Source of the DNA: a virus
Virus record (IMG/VR): IMGVR_UViG_3300042402_007915
Span: 83,226 to 147,225 of that record
Strand: one strand, 5' to 3'
Length of the DNA stretch: 64,000 bases
Positions 8,854 to 17,696 of this stretch are shown one piece after another (the first letter of the stretch is position 1; each line of letters opens with the position of its first letter). Both the position numbers and the translations under genes were made by a program. The notes under the pieces are model-generated. The model searched no databases, was not told where the DNA came from, and worked only from the letters and a program-made list of their open reading frames with translations.

Positions 8854-10823
8854 TGAAACCCAAGCTAGAAGAAGCCATCGCAACCTTTGTCCTTGAGAAT
8901 AGAAGGGCTCCATCTGCGTACGAGCTTAGACTTCTTGAGGAAGGGGTAAATAAAAACCCCCTACCGGATTTTGATCCGGAGGGGGTGGAGATTGCTTTCA
9001 GAGAACAGTCTGACGCATTTAAGTTCAGCAAGTTAATGAAGCAAAGATTTGTTCGTGGGTTGAAGGCTTACGAAGAGATGCTCATGCAGTCCGCCAAGCT
9101 TAGGGAAGAACTGATCTTCAAAAAGCACGCCGCTAGTAGAATGCTGGATCGTCTTGCTCGGGTAGAGCAAGGGCTCGACAACATCTTGCTGAAAAAAGAA
9201 AACAAGTTGTTCTTCGCTACGGCAGAAGAGACCTTTGATACTAGAGCCAAGGTGGTAAGACAGAGCACTACGGCGTCTATTAAAGATGGCAATGTCTTCC
9301 TTGGTAAAACAAATGAAAGCAGCATTGAACTGTCTTCGGGAATGATTTCGTATGCGATCTATGCGCCCAAAGGCATCATCTCCAAAGCTGTAACCGAAAG
9401 CACAGAGGCCCTAAAAAACAACGACGGGGTTATGTGGAATGCTTTTGTTTACACCGACTACGAGGTGGGAGAGATTGCATTAGAGCTAACCATCGAATTG
9501 CCAAAGCCAACCACTATCAAGAGGCTTGAACTGATAGGCCCTCCAGTGAACGGCAACTCAGATACAACAGTCGCTGTCTTCTCTAGGTCCCCTAATGGGA
9601 AGCTGCAATCCATTGCTCCAGGTGAAGAAGCCTTTAGGAGCCTAAACACTTTCTTGGTGAACAAAGACGAAGTCGCTTCAATCAGCATTGTGCTCAAGAA
9701 GTCTGCCTTCGACACAAAAACTGATTCGGGAAGACAGAACGTCTACGTGTTCAGTCTAGACCAGTTGGTGTTGTATGGAAGGGGGACGGAAGAGAGTCTG
9801 GAGTCTGTGTTGGTTTGCGGCCCCTACTCCTTCCTCAAGGACAATACCGCAGTTAAGTTTCAAAAGGCTCAGCTCTTCCCTTGTGAGTTCAAACCTAAAG
9901 ACACAAGCATTAGTTACTTCCTGTCTGATGACGGCACCAACTTCCTTCCTTGGACTTCTGAGCCTGTACACTTCCAAGAGGAGGCAGAAGGAACAAGCGC
10001 GGCCCTCATTGAAGAGCTAGAGAACGGACAGTCTTTGATTGCAGATCCTGAAGTAATTGAAGAAGCAGAACTTCAAGTTTCACTGTCATACGAAGACGAA
10101 GCCATCGTCAATAAATACATTGATCCGGATGAAGCTGCCAATGTTCCTCTAACAACCCTCTTGGTCAAGAGAGGAATCCTAACTGCAAGTAACAGAGATG
10201 TTAAGTTCTTCAACGCTACCTCGGGATGGAGATACAAGCGCGGAATCTATTACACATGCGTAGTCGTTAAAGAAGGGGAGGGCAAGACCCTGGACTTTGG
10301 ACCCAACTCAATCAGGGTCAACGGCGTAGAGAAGAGCGGCCTAGTTACTTTCCCTCAAGGTATCAACGAAGTAGGTGTGTACAGTGCTAACTGGAAAACA
10401 ATTGAACCACAAGCCCTAACAGAAGTGGAGCTTGAACAAGAAGACTCTCTGTACCCCTATAACCATAAGTACCTACTACAAGGCTATCAGTATGCAATAG
10501 GATACACCGGAGAGAAGATCTACAACGGCTTTGATGAAATGTTTGCCGTGAAAATGGACTTCGTGTACCCAGAAATTTTTGCAGTAAAGGACCTGACAGA
10601 AGAAGATTTCTATTCGGTCTTTACGGTAGAAGAAGAAGAAACGGGCTCCTTCATTAAAGTCAAGATTGACAGAAGCAGCCAAGAGTGGGTTAACGAACTC
10701 ATCTCTGTATCCTGGTCCAAGATCTCGGCAAGCAGAACTCAGCTATGGGTCAAGGCCATACTAAGAACAACAGTGCCGGGACTAAGCCCGAGACTCGAAT
10801 CCTTTAAGCTTCAGGTGGGGTAA
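8853..10823 (+). CDS. discoidin-module structural protein C
   Basis: 656 residues, start in a TAATG overlap. The N-terminal ~130 residues are helical (LMKQRFVRGLKAYEEMLMQ and following). A central module (about residues 200-310) begins with EIALELTIELPKPTTIKRLE and ends near the strand VYVFSLDQLVLYG, comparable with the same region of the two preceding proteins. The C-terminal region contains acidic patches and beta strands. Assigned as a virion protein by position and kinship; exact role unknown. Confidence 0.5.
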   Translation: MKPKLEEAIATFVLENRRAPSAYELRLLEEGVNKNPLPDFDPEGVEIAFREQSDAFKFSKLMKQRFVRGLKAYEEMLMQSAKLREELIFKKHAASRMLDRLARVEQGLDNILLKKENKLFFATAEETFDTRAKVVRQSTTASIKDGNVFLGKTNESSIELSSGMISYAIYAPKGIISKAVTESTEALKNNDGVMWNAFVYTDYEVGEIALELTIELPKPTTIKRLELIGPPVNGNSDTTVAVFSRSPNGKLQSIAPGEEAFRSLNTFLVNKDEVASISIVLKKSAFDTKTDSGRQNVYVFSLDQLVLYGRGTEESLESVLVCGPYSFLKDNTAVKFQKAQLFPCEFKPKDTSISYFLSDDGTNFLPWTSEPVHFQEEAEGTSAALIEELENGQSLIADPEVIEEAELQVSLSYEDEAIVNKYIDPDEAANVPLTTLLVKRGILTASNRDVKFFNATSGWRYKRGIYYTCVVVKEGEGKTLDFGPNSIRVNGVEKSGLVTFPQGINEVGVYSANWKTIEPQALTEVELEQEDSLYPYNHKYLLQGYQYAIGYTGEKIYNGFDEMFAVKMDFVYPEIFAVKDLTEEDFYSVFTVEEEETGSFIKVKIDRSSQEWVNELISVSWSKISASRTQLWVKAILRTTVPGLSPRLESFKLQVG

Positions 10824-10826
10824 CAA

Positions 10827-12116
10827 ATGGCTACGCTAACTAACAAACTACATACTGTCACTCAAGCGACAAGCAAGTTGGTCGCTGATAGGAGCGTAGT
10901 GAAGGACCTGGCAGGGATCGTTGAGCAACTTAACGAAGTCAACTACCCCCTGTTTGACGCACTACCGAGTACTGGTAAGGGTCATAACATTGATGCACTG
11001 GACTACGGTCTAAGTGGGAATGTCGTCTTTACTGACGTTGAAGCAAGTCTTGGTTCTGAACCTGTGTACTGGAACACTGCTCAGGGTAGACCTTGTACTG
11101 TTAAAGAGAGCCTTGAGGAAGTAAGTGCGCGGCTTGTTGGGCTGGACAATACAGTGGCGGCCCTTAATGACATTGCAGAGTACGATGACAGCGCTCTGTC
11201 TGACGGATTGGCAGAGCTTGAACTTAAAGTGGGGCAGGTTGCAGAGGATTCCTTTGGCGCTGGTTACACCTTGAATTCAGATGGCGCCACCGTACTTCCC
11301 TACTCTGTGGCTGAGGTCCTAGACGCCCTGGGCGGGCTGTGTGAGGGCTATCTGGGGACAGGGCTAACCCACAGCGGTACTTTCCCAAGCATCTCCATCG
11401 CGAGAGGCTCAGTGTCGGAACTTGATGGAAACCTAGCTGAAATCTACGGAGCTATTGGCCTAGAAGAAGGTGACGAAACTATTGATTACTCCCTAGCTGG
11501 AGGTCCTTGGTCCTTTACCGATGGAATGTCTCTCGCACATGCAATGGTTAGTGTCGACGAGAACCTGTTCCGTCAATGGGGAGAGCGTACCTTTGAAGCA
11601 GATCATCTTCACATCAATACTTCGGACACAGAAGTTAACGTAAGCTTTAACGCCTTGAGTTACCTCGGAGGAGATGAAACGTACTTCCAAACCTTGGACA
11701 TTACAGAGAACGTCGGCGCCCACTACTTTTCTCTCCAGGTAGTACCCCCAGTAGACGAAGACGGAAGAGCCCCTTCACAACTACAAGTAGAAGTATTCGC
11801 AACCTTCCTAAACCCACCCTCAGCAGGTACTGTAGCCAAGCTAGAAGTCTATGGACAAAACCAAGTCCCCTCAGGCCCACGGCTCCTAAGACACGGAGAT
11901 GCACTAAACGTAGGCCACAAGCTTCTTGAAACCCTTACCTTCACCTACTCGGCTGTGAACACCCTTCATATTGCTACCGGGAGTATGCACTCTATCGATA
12001 GCACCAACAAGGGTTTGATCACGCTGAAGTTCAAACGTCATTTTGGAACAATTGTCGGAGACGACTTCGATGGAACACTCTCCGTACTGTTAGTAAAAGT
12101 TAAATGGTTCAAGTAA
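10827..12116 (+). CDS. structural protein, unrecognised
   Basis: 429 residues, start three bases after the upstream stop. The N-terminal third has helical stretches such as VKDLAGIVEQLNEVNYPLFD and repeats the idea of a short helix followed by a Gly/Asp turn (LEEVSARLVGLDNTVAALND; VAEVLDALGGLCEGYLG; VSELDGNLAEIYGAIGLEEG), so it may hold a degenerate repeat. The C-terminal third is beta-rich. It closes the series of large virion genes on this strand. No family recognised. Confidence 0.5.
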   Translation: MATLTNKLHTVTQATSKLVADRSVVKDLAGIVEQLNEVNYPLFDALPSTGKGHNIDALDYGLSGNVVFTDVEASLGSEPVYWNTAQGRPCTVKESLEEVSARLVGLDNTVAALNDIAEYDDSALSDGLAELELKVGQVAEDSFGAGYTLNSDGATVLPYSVAEVLDALGGLCEGYLGTGLTHSGTFPSISIARGSVSELDGNLAEIYGAIGLEEGDETIDYSLAGGPWSFTDGMSLAHAMVSVDENLFRQWGERTFEADHLHINTSDTEVNVSFNALSYLGGDETYFQTLDITENVGAHYFSLQVVPPVDEDGRAPSQLQVEVFATFLNPPSAGTVAKLEVYGQNQVPSGPRLLRHGDALNVGHKLLETLTFTYSAVNTLHIATGSMHSIDSTNKGLITLKFKRHFGTIVGDDFDGTLSVLLVKVKWFK

Positions 12117-12131
12117 CCGAGGAGGCGACCT

Positions 12132-12545
12132 ATGGCAGAAAAGAACGCTGAAGAGGTGCTTCAGAGCTTACAAGCAATGAGACAAGAAGACCTTCGCGCC
12201 CTTGCCGAAAAGGAACGCGACCTAGTTTCAATGATTAGGGTCATGGAAGGAAGGCAGAATGCTCGGCTTCAAAGAGTTGAAGACAACCTCGCAAGGATAA
12301 CAACCGACAGAGATTCAGACGTGGCAGATGCAAAAGAGTCCTTGAAAGAGATCAACGAAAAGATTAGTGCTATCTCGACTAAGCTCGTACAGCACAATCT
12401 GGACTTTGCAACGTTTAGCGCCAAGTTCAGTACTAAGACTGAAGGGGCCGATAATCTACTATGGAGGATTGTAGTGCCACTAATCACTGGTGTAGGAGTA
12501 GGCGCGGCCCTATTACTCGCTAAAGTAGTACTGGGGGTTTCATGA
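12132..12545 (+). CDS. coiled-coil protein with C-terminal membrane anchor
   Basis: 137 residues, preceded by a GAGGAGG ribosome-binding site. Residues ~1-100 are strongly helical and charged and probably form a coiled coil. Residues ~112-134 (IVVPLITGVGVGAALLLAKV) are a single transmembrane segment at the C-terminus. The layout fits a tail-anchored protein at the membrane, for example a spanin-like or tail-associated factor, but no family is recognised. Its ATGA overlap with the next small coiled-coil gene suggests a two-protein unit. Confidence 0.5.
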   Translation: MAEKNAEEVLQSLQAMRQEDLRALAEKERDLVSMIRVMEGRQNARLQRVEDNLARITTDRDSDVADAKESLKEINEKISAISTKLVQHNLDFATFSAKFSTKTEGADNLLWRIVVPLITGVGVGAALLLAKVVLGVS

Positions 12546-12763
12546 CAGAACTGCAATACCAAAGAGTATTGGCTCGTCTAACTAAACTAGAAAACACAAT
12601 GAATGACTTGATCACTGCACACCAACACTTCATCACTGCTCTCCAGGTAACAGAACTACTAACTATTACCCAAGCAAAGATTGAAGAGCTCAGGATCACT
12701 ACCGAGTCTCTTGTGGATAGGGTAGAGGTCCTAGAGGAAGAGCCTTACGAAGACCGAACGTAA
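12542..12763 (+). CDS. small coiled-coil protein
   Basis: 73 residues, start overlapping the previous stop (ATGA). It is almost entirely helical with heptad-like Leu/Ile spacing (LARLTKLENTMNDLITAHQH, KIEELRITTESLVDRVEVLE) and ends in an acidic tail. It probably pairs with itself or with the anchored coiled-coil protein just upstream. It is the last plus-strand gene before the terminator at 12780. Confidence 0.5.
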   Translation: MTELQYQRVLARLTKLENTMNDLITAHQHFITALQVTELLTITQAKIEELRITTESLVDRVEVLEEEPYEDRT

Positions 12764-12779
12764 CCGCAGAAGAGAAAAT

Positions 12780-12809
12780 AAAAGGGGAGGCACTAAGCCT
12801 CCCCCTTTT
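12780..12809. terminator. bidirectional terminator between convergent operons
   Basis: Near-perfect stem AAAAGGGGAGGC / GCCTCCCCCTTTT with loop ACTAA. The plus-strand arm is followed by TTTT. The minus-strand arm ends in TTTTATTTTCTC. It therefore has T-rich ends in both directions, as expected between the plus-strand structural operon and the minus-strand array. It overlaps the stop codon of the last array gene. Confidence 0.8.
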
Positions 12810-13230
12810 ACTGTATATTGTATCTTGCTGAGTAATTTTCGTCCCGCTTCTCAAAGAAGAGGACAAAAAGTTCTGAACCGTCCTCTCTGATGAAGTGATA
12901 TGCATCGTGCAACAGGGCTTCGATATACTTTAAGGCCTCAATCGAACCACCAAATGCTTCCGTAACGAGGTTGGGGCCGAGAGTTAGATAAGTTCTCCAC
13001 GATGTTAAATTCGAATCGGATGTTTTGGTAATGAATGACGTACAAGAGTATGTGGTAGCAATCTCCTTACCTATACGAAAAGAGATGTCATCCAAAAAGT
13101 TGATAACAGGGTCTTTGCTTAGGGGCCAAGAGCTGGGCAGGCCTAATCGATGAGGACCTACCTGGGCAGGAGTAGTTTCAACTACGGTATCCCAAGCCGA
13201 AGATTTGGGAACCTCAAGGCTTAATCTCAC
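12808..13230 (-). CDS. array paralogue P1
   Basis: 140 residues from a GTG at 13230 that overlaps the P2 stop (GTGA). The family signature VRLSLEVPKSSAWD begins exactly at this GTG, which decides the start over the longer open frame. The middle region (INFLDDISFRIGKEIA) and the C-terminal IREDGSELFVLFFEKRDE match the positions of conserved blocks in its siblings. It is the distal gene of the array and the most divergent at its C-terminus. Function unknown. Confidence 0.7.
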   Translation of the reverse strand: MRLSLEVPKSSAWDTVVETTPAQVGPHRLGLPSSWPLSKDPVINFLDDISFRIGKEIATTYSCTSFITKTSDSNLTSWRTYLTLGPNLVTEAFGGSIEALKYIEALLHDAYHFIREDGSELFVLFFEKRDENYSARYNIQ

Positions 13231-13658
13231 GAGTTTCTTCCTCTGTATGCGAAGTACCACTTACCATCGGGAGGTCTCCGAGAGAAATCGTAAACGTAAA
13301 TAGCGTCGCTATGTCTGCGTAGATTGCTGTATGCTCTTTCAAACCACTCAATAAGTTCCCTAAGGAAAGGGTCATTTGCATTTGGTAACGACGCAAAAGC
13401 CGTCTCTACCTCCATAACGGAGAATGCATGTGCATAGTCAATTCTGTGCGATGGAAGACTATGACACAAGACAACAGGAAGGTTTCGTTTAACGCCAGCC
13501 TCCAGTGCACAATGCAGAGATAAGGCATTTGCGAACTCTACACCATCAGAATATCGTTTCTGAAACACGTCAATTAAATCTGGAGAAGAAGCATCGCCTG
13601 CCTCTGAAGGAGGTACATCCCAAATTGAAGACCTAACTGAACCAAGGTTTAACTTCAC
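13227..13658 (-). CDS. array paralogue P2
   Basis: 143 residues, ATG. N-terminal signature MKLNLGSVRSSIWD. Central block FANALSLHCALEAGVKRNLP. C-terminal block LRRHSDAIYVYDFSRRP followed by YFAYRGR. With P3 and P4 it forms the best-conserved subgroup, sharing the Y-D-F and Y-R-G endings. It overlaps both neighbours by four bases, so translation is probably coupled. No enzymatic motif is visible; function unknown. Confidence 0.7.
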   Translation of the reverse strand: MKLNLGSVRSSIWDVPPSEAGDASSPDLIDVFQKRYSDGVEFANALSLHCALEAGVKRNLPVVLCHSLPSHRIDYAHAFSVMEVETAFASLPNANDPFLRELIEWFERAYSNLRRHSDAIYVYDFSRRPPDGKWYFAYRGRNS

Positions 13659-14086
13659 AGACCTCCTCCTCTGTATCCAAAGTAGGAATAAAAGCTAGAA
13701 GGGTAACGATTGAAGTCGTAAACGTAAATGGCGTCTTTGTGACACAATGAAGAACTATATGCTCTTTGAAGTGACTCGACTAAACAGCCTAAGAGCACAT
13801 GTTCTTTATCAGGCAACCTTGAGTAAGCCGTTTGAACGGTTTGTCGTTCCAATGTAATCCCTCGATAGTGGCTGTATTCATTACAATCGCTAAGCAAAGA
13901 AATGGGAAGGCCTCGCTTGTAAGCGGCTTCGGTTGCAAGATGCATAGATAATGCGTTCAAGAAGTCTATGGGAGAATCGTATTGTCTTTCAAATACGTCG
14001 GTCAAATCCAAAGGAGGGACAGCTTTACCTTCAGGTGGAACTGTATCCCAAATTGAAGATCTACTTAGCTCAAGGTTTAATATCAC
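13655..14086 (-). CDS. array paralogue P3
   Basis: 143 residues. Starts MILNLELSRSSIWD. Central block FLNALSMHLATEAAYKRGLP. C-terminal block CHKDAIYVYDFNRYP ending in YFGYRGG. Closest by eye to P2. Four-base overlaps on both sides. The Asp-Val-Phe-Glu-Arg-Gln-Tyr stretch near residue 32 is shared with P2 and P5. Soluble, no signal peptide; role unknown. Confidence 0.7.
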   Translation of the reverse strand: MILNLELSRSSIWDTVPPEGKAVPPLDLTDVFERQYDSPIDFLNALSMHLATEAAYKRGLPISLLSDCNEYSHYRGITLERQTVQTAYSRLPDKEHVLLGCLVESLQRAYSSSLCHKDAIYVYDFNRYPSSFYSYFGYRGGGL

Positions 14087-14508
14087 CTGCCACCTCGATA
14101 CCCAACATAATGTCCACCCGGGCTGTGAAAACGAGCGAAATCGTAAGCGTAAATAGCCTGTCGATGTCTTGAGGACTCATAAGCGAGCCTAAGCCTCTGA
14201 AGGATAAACTGAACTTCAGGGCTGTCCTTATCTGGTAATGACCTGAAAGCCTCATCAACTCTTTCTTTATTTAACGTAAAGCCCCAAACAGTATCTCTAG
14301 TGGGAAAATAACAACATAAAAGACAAGGGATCTCCCGCTTAGAAGCGTATTCCTGTGCAAGTTCTAGAGACAATATATTCAGGAACCCTAAGGGGGTAGG
14401 ATAGTTTCTACCAAACAGATCGGTATGGTCCAAGGAAGGAGCGTCTATTGTTTCGGAAAGAAATCCTTCCCAAACAGATGATCTGGTTCCCTCAAGGTTC
14501 AGCCTCAT
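14083..14508 (-). CDS. array paralogue P4
   Basis: 141 residues. Starts MRLNLEGTRSSVWE. Central block FLNILSLELAQEYASKREIP. C-terminal block SSRHRQAIYAYDFARF ending in YVGYRGG. A short Cys-Cys pair (LLCCYF) near residue 68 is not shared with the siblings. The order of conserved blocks is the same as in P2 and P3, so the family is full-length homologous rather than sharing only a leader. Confidence 0.7.
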   Translation of the reverse strand: MRLNLEGTRSSVWEGFLSETIDAPSLDHTDLFGRNYPTPLGFLNILSLELAQEYASKREIPCLLCCYFPTRDTVWGFTLNKERVDEAFRSLPDKDSPEVQFILQRLRLAYESSRHRQAIYAYDFARFHSPGGHYVGYRGGR

Positions 14509-14930
14509 AAGTATCCACCTCTATACCCTGTATAGATAACAGGGCACGATGGACGGAGAGAAAATTCAACAACATTAATCGAACGGCAAAGCGGAGGTGT
14601 GACAGACAAAGGCACGTTACAAGTATGCCTAAAAGAGGAAATCAAACGCTCAATTTGAAGATCGTTTTTGTTTGGTAAGGACGAAAATACACTGTTTACG
14701 TAATCTTCCAGAAACGCGTAGGCCAAAATAGTTTTCTCCCCGAAGTCAGAAAGAAAAGCAAGCGGAAGGTTTTGTTCAGTTGCAATCTCTTGTGCAACAG
14801 ACAAGGACAATGCATTCAGAAACTCTAAAGCAGAAGTGTATTCCCTTTCAAAGATATCGGTGCAGTTCTTCTCTCTAGGTGAGATTGCATCCCAGAGAGA
14901 ATGTTTGGGAACGTTCACGTCAAGACGCAA
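14505..14930 (-). CDS. array paralogue P5
   Basis: 141 residues. Signature weakened to MRLDVNVPKHSLWD but recognisable. Central block FLNALSLSVAQEIATEQNLP is very close to P2-P4. The C-terminal part differs (VTPPLCRSINVVEFSLRP) yet still ends in YTGYRGG. The 5' end overlaps the membrane-protein gene upstream by 11 bases. Function unknown. Confidence 0.65.
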   Translation of the reverse strand: MRLDVNVPKHSLWDAISPREKNCTDIFEREYTSALEFLNALSLSVAQEIATEQNLPLAFLSDFGEKTILAYAFLEDYVNSVFSSLPNKNDLQIERLISSFRHTCNVPLSVTPPLCRSINVVEFSLRPSCPVIYTGYRGGYL

Positions 14931-15708
14931 AGGAAGACCTCCTGAGTTCAGCAGCTAGGGTTTTATTGGCAAGCTCTTGCTCTTGTGAAATAGATATCAC
15001 TTCAGCAAGGTACTTAAGCTCTGCAGCTTTAGCGTCCTCAAAAGCATCATGGTCGGGTTGTATTTGATCCATGAAATCCATAAGCCAATGATAGTTGACT
15101 AACTGATCAGAACAGTATTGAACAAAGTTCGTCTCATCACAGTTGCGAGCCACCATACTTTTGTCCAGGAAAGGAAACTCTCGCCGAGAAAAGTCTTCCC
15201 AGTAGTGATTGAAGTGAGCAGCATCAGCGAGTGCTGAAAATAGAACTCCAATTTTGTCCGGAGAAGGTCTTGGCATGTGGTAGTATTTGTCTTTGTAAAC
15301 AAAAGTGTACGTCGGAAAAGCTAATCTAACGCCATTGTTGGGAAGCATCTTTTTGATCGTAGAGACGAAAGGTAAATTCAAAAAGAAAATCGGTGACAGG
15401 AAGACAATCCCACAAAGAGTCAAAACGAATGCATTCTGGAGCAATACGCTTACGAGAAAAAGAAAGAGCAGACTTGCTAGCCACAAGTCCAGACTTACGT
15501 AGAAGTAAAAAGCAAGCTGCTGAGAGCTAACGGGCAAATTGTTAGTTTTAGCGAAAGTATTGCTCCGAACCAAAACGCGCACTTCTTTCTCAAAATGTGC
15601 CTTGGCTGGATGATTGTGGAGATTCTCATAAAGGGAGACAAGGTCTGCCTTAATCTTTAATTTCTGCTCAGTGGCCGATGAAGAGGTATTACCCTGGACG
15701 GTAGGCAT
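14920..15708 (-). CDS. two-helix membrane protein inserted in the array
   Basis: 262 residues from ATG at 15708 (MPTVQGN), chosen because AGGGGAGA lies about ten bases upstream; the frame is open further 5' only through a TTG. Two adjacent hydrophobic segments (about residues 68-115, including LWLASLLFLFLVSVLLQNAF and VLTLCGIVFLSPIFFLNL) form a membrane hairpin between a helical N-terminal and a soluble C-terminal domain. It lacks the array signature and splits the family into 5 + 8 members. Function unknown. Confidence 0.6.
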   Translation of the reverse strand: MPTVQGNTSSSATEQKLKIKADLVSLYENLHNHPAKAHFEKEVRVLVRSNTFAKTNNLPVSSQQLAFYFYVSLDLWLASLLFLFLVSVLLQNAFVLTLCGIVFLSPIFFLNLPFVSTIKKMLPNNGVRLAFPTYTFVYKDKYYHMPRPSPDKIGVLFSALADAAHFNHYWEDFSRREFPFLDKSMVARNCDETNFVQYCSDQLVNYHWLMDFMDQIQPDHDAFEDAKAAELKYLAEVISISQEQELANKTLAAELRRSSFAS

Positions 15709-16144
15709 TACTGAACAGTCTCCCCTGAATTTTAGAATCTCTGATATCTTTAGAATCAAAAGTAATTATGGGGCAATCACTCACAGCCACCCAATCCGCT
15801 ACAAAGAAGAAGTTATCTTCGTAGAGTCGAAAGATCCGACTAACAAAACGAGAGTGTGAAGTATGGTCTCCAAGGTAAGCTGCAATGATTTCGGGCATCC
15901 AAAAGTCATAGTCCAAACACTCAGGTACAGCAGGAGCTAAGTCCCATCTACGGGAATAATTGTTCCAGCCCTTACGGCGCAAGCCCTCTAGCTGCTGGCA
16001 ACTTGAAATTCCATTAGCCCAAACAAGAGCACTCTCAATCCGAAGAGAAATTTCTTTCTGCTTATCCTGCGGAACATTAGGGACAGCGTAAATCGGGCCC
16101 CAAATATTCTCTCTCAAGGTCTCCAAATTAAGTTTCAGGGACAT
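15689..16144 (-). CDS. array paralogue P6
   Basis: 151 residues, ATG within a TAATG overlap with P7. Starts MSLKLNLETLRENIWG. The middle and end diverge from P2-P5 (WANGISSCQQLEGLRRKGW; SRFVSRIFRLYEDNFFFVAD), but length and N-terminal signature place it in the family. Overlaps the membrane-protein gene by 20 bases. Function unknown. Confidence 0.6.
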   Translation of the reverse strand: MSLKLNLETLRENIWGPIYAVPNVPQDKQKEISLRIESALVWANGISSCQQLEGLRRKGWNNYSRRWDLAPAVPECLDYDFWMPEIIAAYLGDHTSHSRFVSRIFRLYEDNFFFVADWVAVSDCPIITFDSKDIRDSKIQGRLFSNAYRPG

Positions 16145-16569
16145 TACTGTAAGTCATCAAGAGTGTGACGTAGGACGAATACAAGATTCTCATCTTCGTT
16201 GTAGATAAAGGTATAAAGTCTGACCTTGTTGGCATGGAGGAGAAGGTTGTAATTTCTCCGTAAGAATTCGGTAAACCGCATCCTTTCTTCAAGGATCTTG
16301 CCGTCTTCGGTCTCTTGAAGAACTGCTTCTAAAATTTCCGACTCTTGAAAGGTATACACCTCTTGTACGGGAGAAGGTCTATCGTCAAGTAAAACAGATC
16401 GGCCCGCTTTGGTTAGTTTTTCTTGCTTTTCCAAAGCTAACTGTAAAGAAAGTTTGTTAAGTAAGACAATCGCTCTATCAATGGCAGATGCGTAGGTAAC
16501 CTCTCCAGTCAAAGACGTCTCGGTCAGCTCCCAGATAGAGCTTCTTGGGGCTTCAAAACTTAACTTCAA
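16144..16569 (-). CDS. array paralogue P7 (TTG start)
   Basis: 141 residues. The codon that aligns with the family start is TTG at 16569 (signature MKLSFEAPRSSIWE); no ATG is available nearby. Central block VLLNKLSLQLALEKQEKL. C-terminal block LLHANKVRLYTFIYNEDE corresponds to the conserved H-x-x-x-V-x-L-Y region. Overlaps P8 by 17 bases. Confidence 0.6.
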   Translation of the reverse strand: MKLSFEAPRSSIWELTETSLTGEVTYASAIDRAIVLLNKLSLQLALEKQEKLTKAGRSVLLDDRPSPVQEVYTFQESEILEAVLQETEDGKILEERMRFTEFLRRNYNLLLHANKVRLYTFIYNEDENLVFVLRHTLDDLQ

Positions 16570-16969
16570 AGTCGGCGCGCCTCCTCAAAAACAGAAAGAA
16601 CTTATCGTACCTAATTACTTTGAAACAATAGACCTTGTAACTATGTATTGAGCTTAGATAGTACTCTCGGATTCTTTCAGGAACCCAAGAGTTAGCAAAG
16701 TTGTCCGAAGCAAGATTTGCGTCAAACACATCTTCTACGTTATCTGCTAGAAGGAAAGCGGTAACTATTGTATCTGCGTTCTTGTCATCTTCAGGGGGAG
16801 ACCCAATGTCTGGATTCATTATTTGTCTGCCTCTAGCTTCGGCTTCGTAAACGCAGATTTTGTTTAGCTCTTCAAGAACAGGGTCTGCAAACTCAGGGGG
16901 CAAACGCTGCTGAGACATTTCCAACGCGTCCCAAACCCCTCCCTTTGCTGACTCAAGATTAAGTTTCAC
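16553..16969 (-). CDS. array paralogue P8 (GTG start)
   Basis: 138 residues from a GTG overlapping the P9 stop (TAGTG). Signature MKLNLESAKGGVWD. The C-terminal block YLSSIHSYKVYCFKVI matches the family S-S-x-H-x-x-K-V-Y pattern seen in P10-P13. The middle is more polar and acidic than in its siblings. Function unknown. Confidence 0.6.
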   Translation of the reverse strand: MKLNLESAKGGVWDALEMSQQRLPPEFADPVLEELNKICVYEAEARGRQIMNPDIGSPPEDDKNADTIVTAFLLADNVEDVFDANLASDNFANSWVPERIREYYLSSIHSYKVYCFKVIRYDKFFLFLRRRADFEVKF

Positions 16970-17334
16970 TAGCGAGGCTTACCGAGTGAGTAATAGATCT
17001 TGCCGTCTCGCTCAAAGAAGTGCCAACGGGTAGAATAAGTGTAGAGGTTGGATATTCTATCTCTAATCTGAGCATCCTTCTCTTTCGAGTCCTTGCCTCC
17101 AAAAAAAGCATCCCAAGCAAACTCCAAATCACAAAAGGCAGCTCCTAAAAGCTCGGGATCTCTGACCGAAGGCGAAGTCTTTGTTGTCCTATGTAGGAAA
17201 TAGAACTCTGAGAGATTGTTAAACCAAGTAAGAAGACGCGACAAGTTTTCAGGGCTTTTTTCATATTTGGAATCAAAAGCTTCAGGAGCAGTACCCCAAA
17301 CACTACTTCTCTCAAGGTCAAGATTGAGTTTCAT
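16969..17334 (-). CDS. array paralogue P9
   Basis: 121 residues, shorter than most members. Starts MKLNLDLERSSVWG. Central block LLTWFNNLSEFYFLHR. C-terminal block ISNLYTYSTRWHFFERDGK replaces the usual H-x-x-V-Y stretch. The final ~15 residues of the longer members are missing. Overlaps P10 by four bases. Confidence 0.6.
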   Translation of the reverse strand: MKLNLDLERSSVWGTAPEAFDSKYEKSPENLSRLLTWFNNLSEFYFLHRTTKTSPSVRDPELLGAAFCDLEFAWDAFFGGKDSKEKDAQIRDRISNLYTYSTRWHFFERDGKIYYSLGKPR

Positions 17335-17696
17335 CGATCATGCCTGTAGGCAGTAAATCCTGAACTCGTCCGCCTTGCCGTATAAAGTTTGACTTGATGT
17401 CTATGCACAGAATGGCAATAAAGCTCTTGAATCTTATGAAATAGGCGTAAATCATCTTTCCCGTCAAAGGCGGCAAGAACCTCTGCTGTGGTAAAGCTGT
17501 CTCTCATCAAACTAGGATAGGGCCGCGCATCAATTGCGACGTTCAACTCGGCGGCTCTTTTTTGAGCAAGCGTATAAAGTAGGCCGTTAAGATAGACAAG
17601 GAGTTCAACACTCTTTTGTTGTTCTTGCTCTTGTGGAGTGAGCTCAGGCAAAGTATGCCAAATAGAAGATGGTTCCCCAGTCAAATTAAGTTTCAA
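17331..17696 (-). CDS. array paralogue P10 (TTG start)
   Basis: 121 residues if translated from TTG at 17696, the codon that aligns with the family start (signature LKLNLTGEPSSIWH). The open frame continues to 17966, but that extension lies antiparallel to no family feature and overlaps P11 for 280 bases, so I reject it. C-terminal block YCHSVHRHQVKLYTARR. Eleven-base overlap with P11. Confidence 0.55.
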   Translation of the reverse strand: MKLNLTGEPSSIWHTLPELTPQEQEQQKSVELLVYLNGLLYTLAQKRAAELNVAIDARPYPSLMRDSFTTAEVLAAFDGKDDLRLFHKIQELYCHSVHRHQVKLYTARRTSSGFTAYRHDR

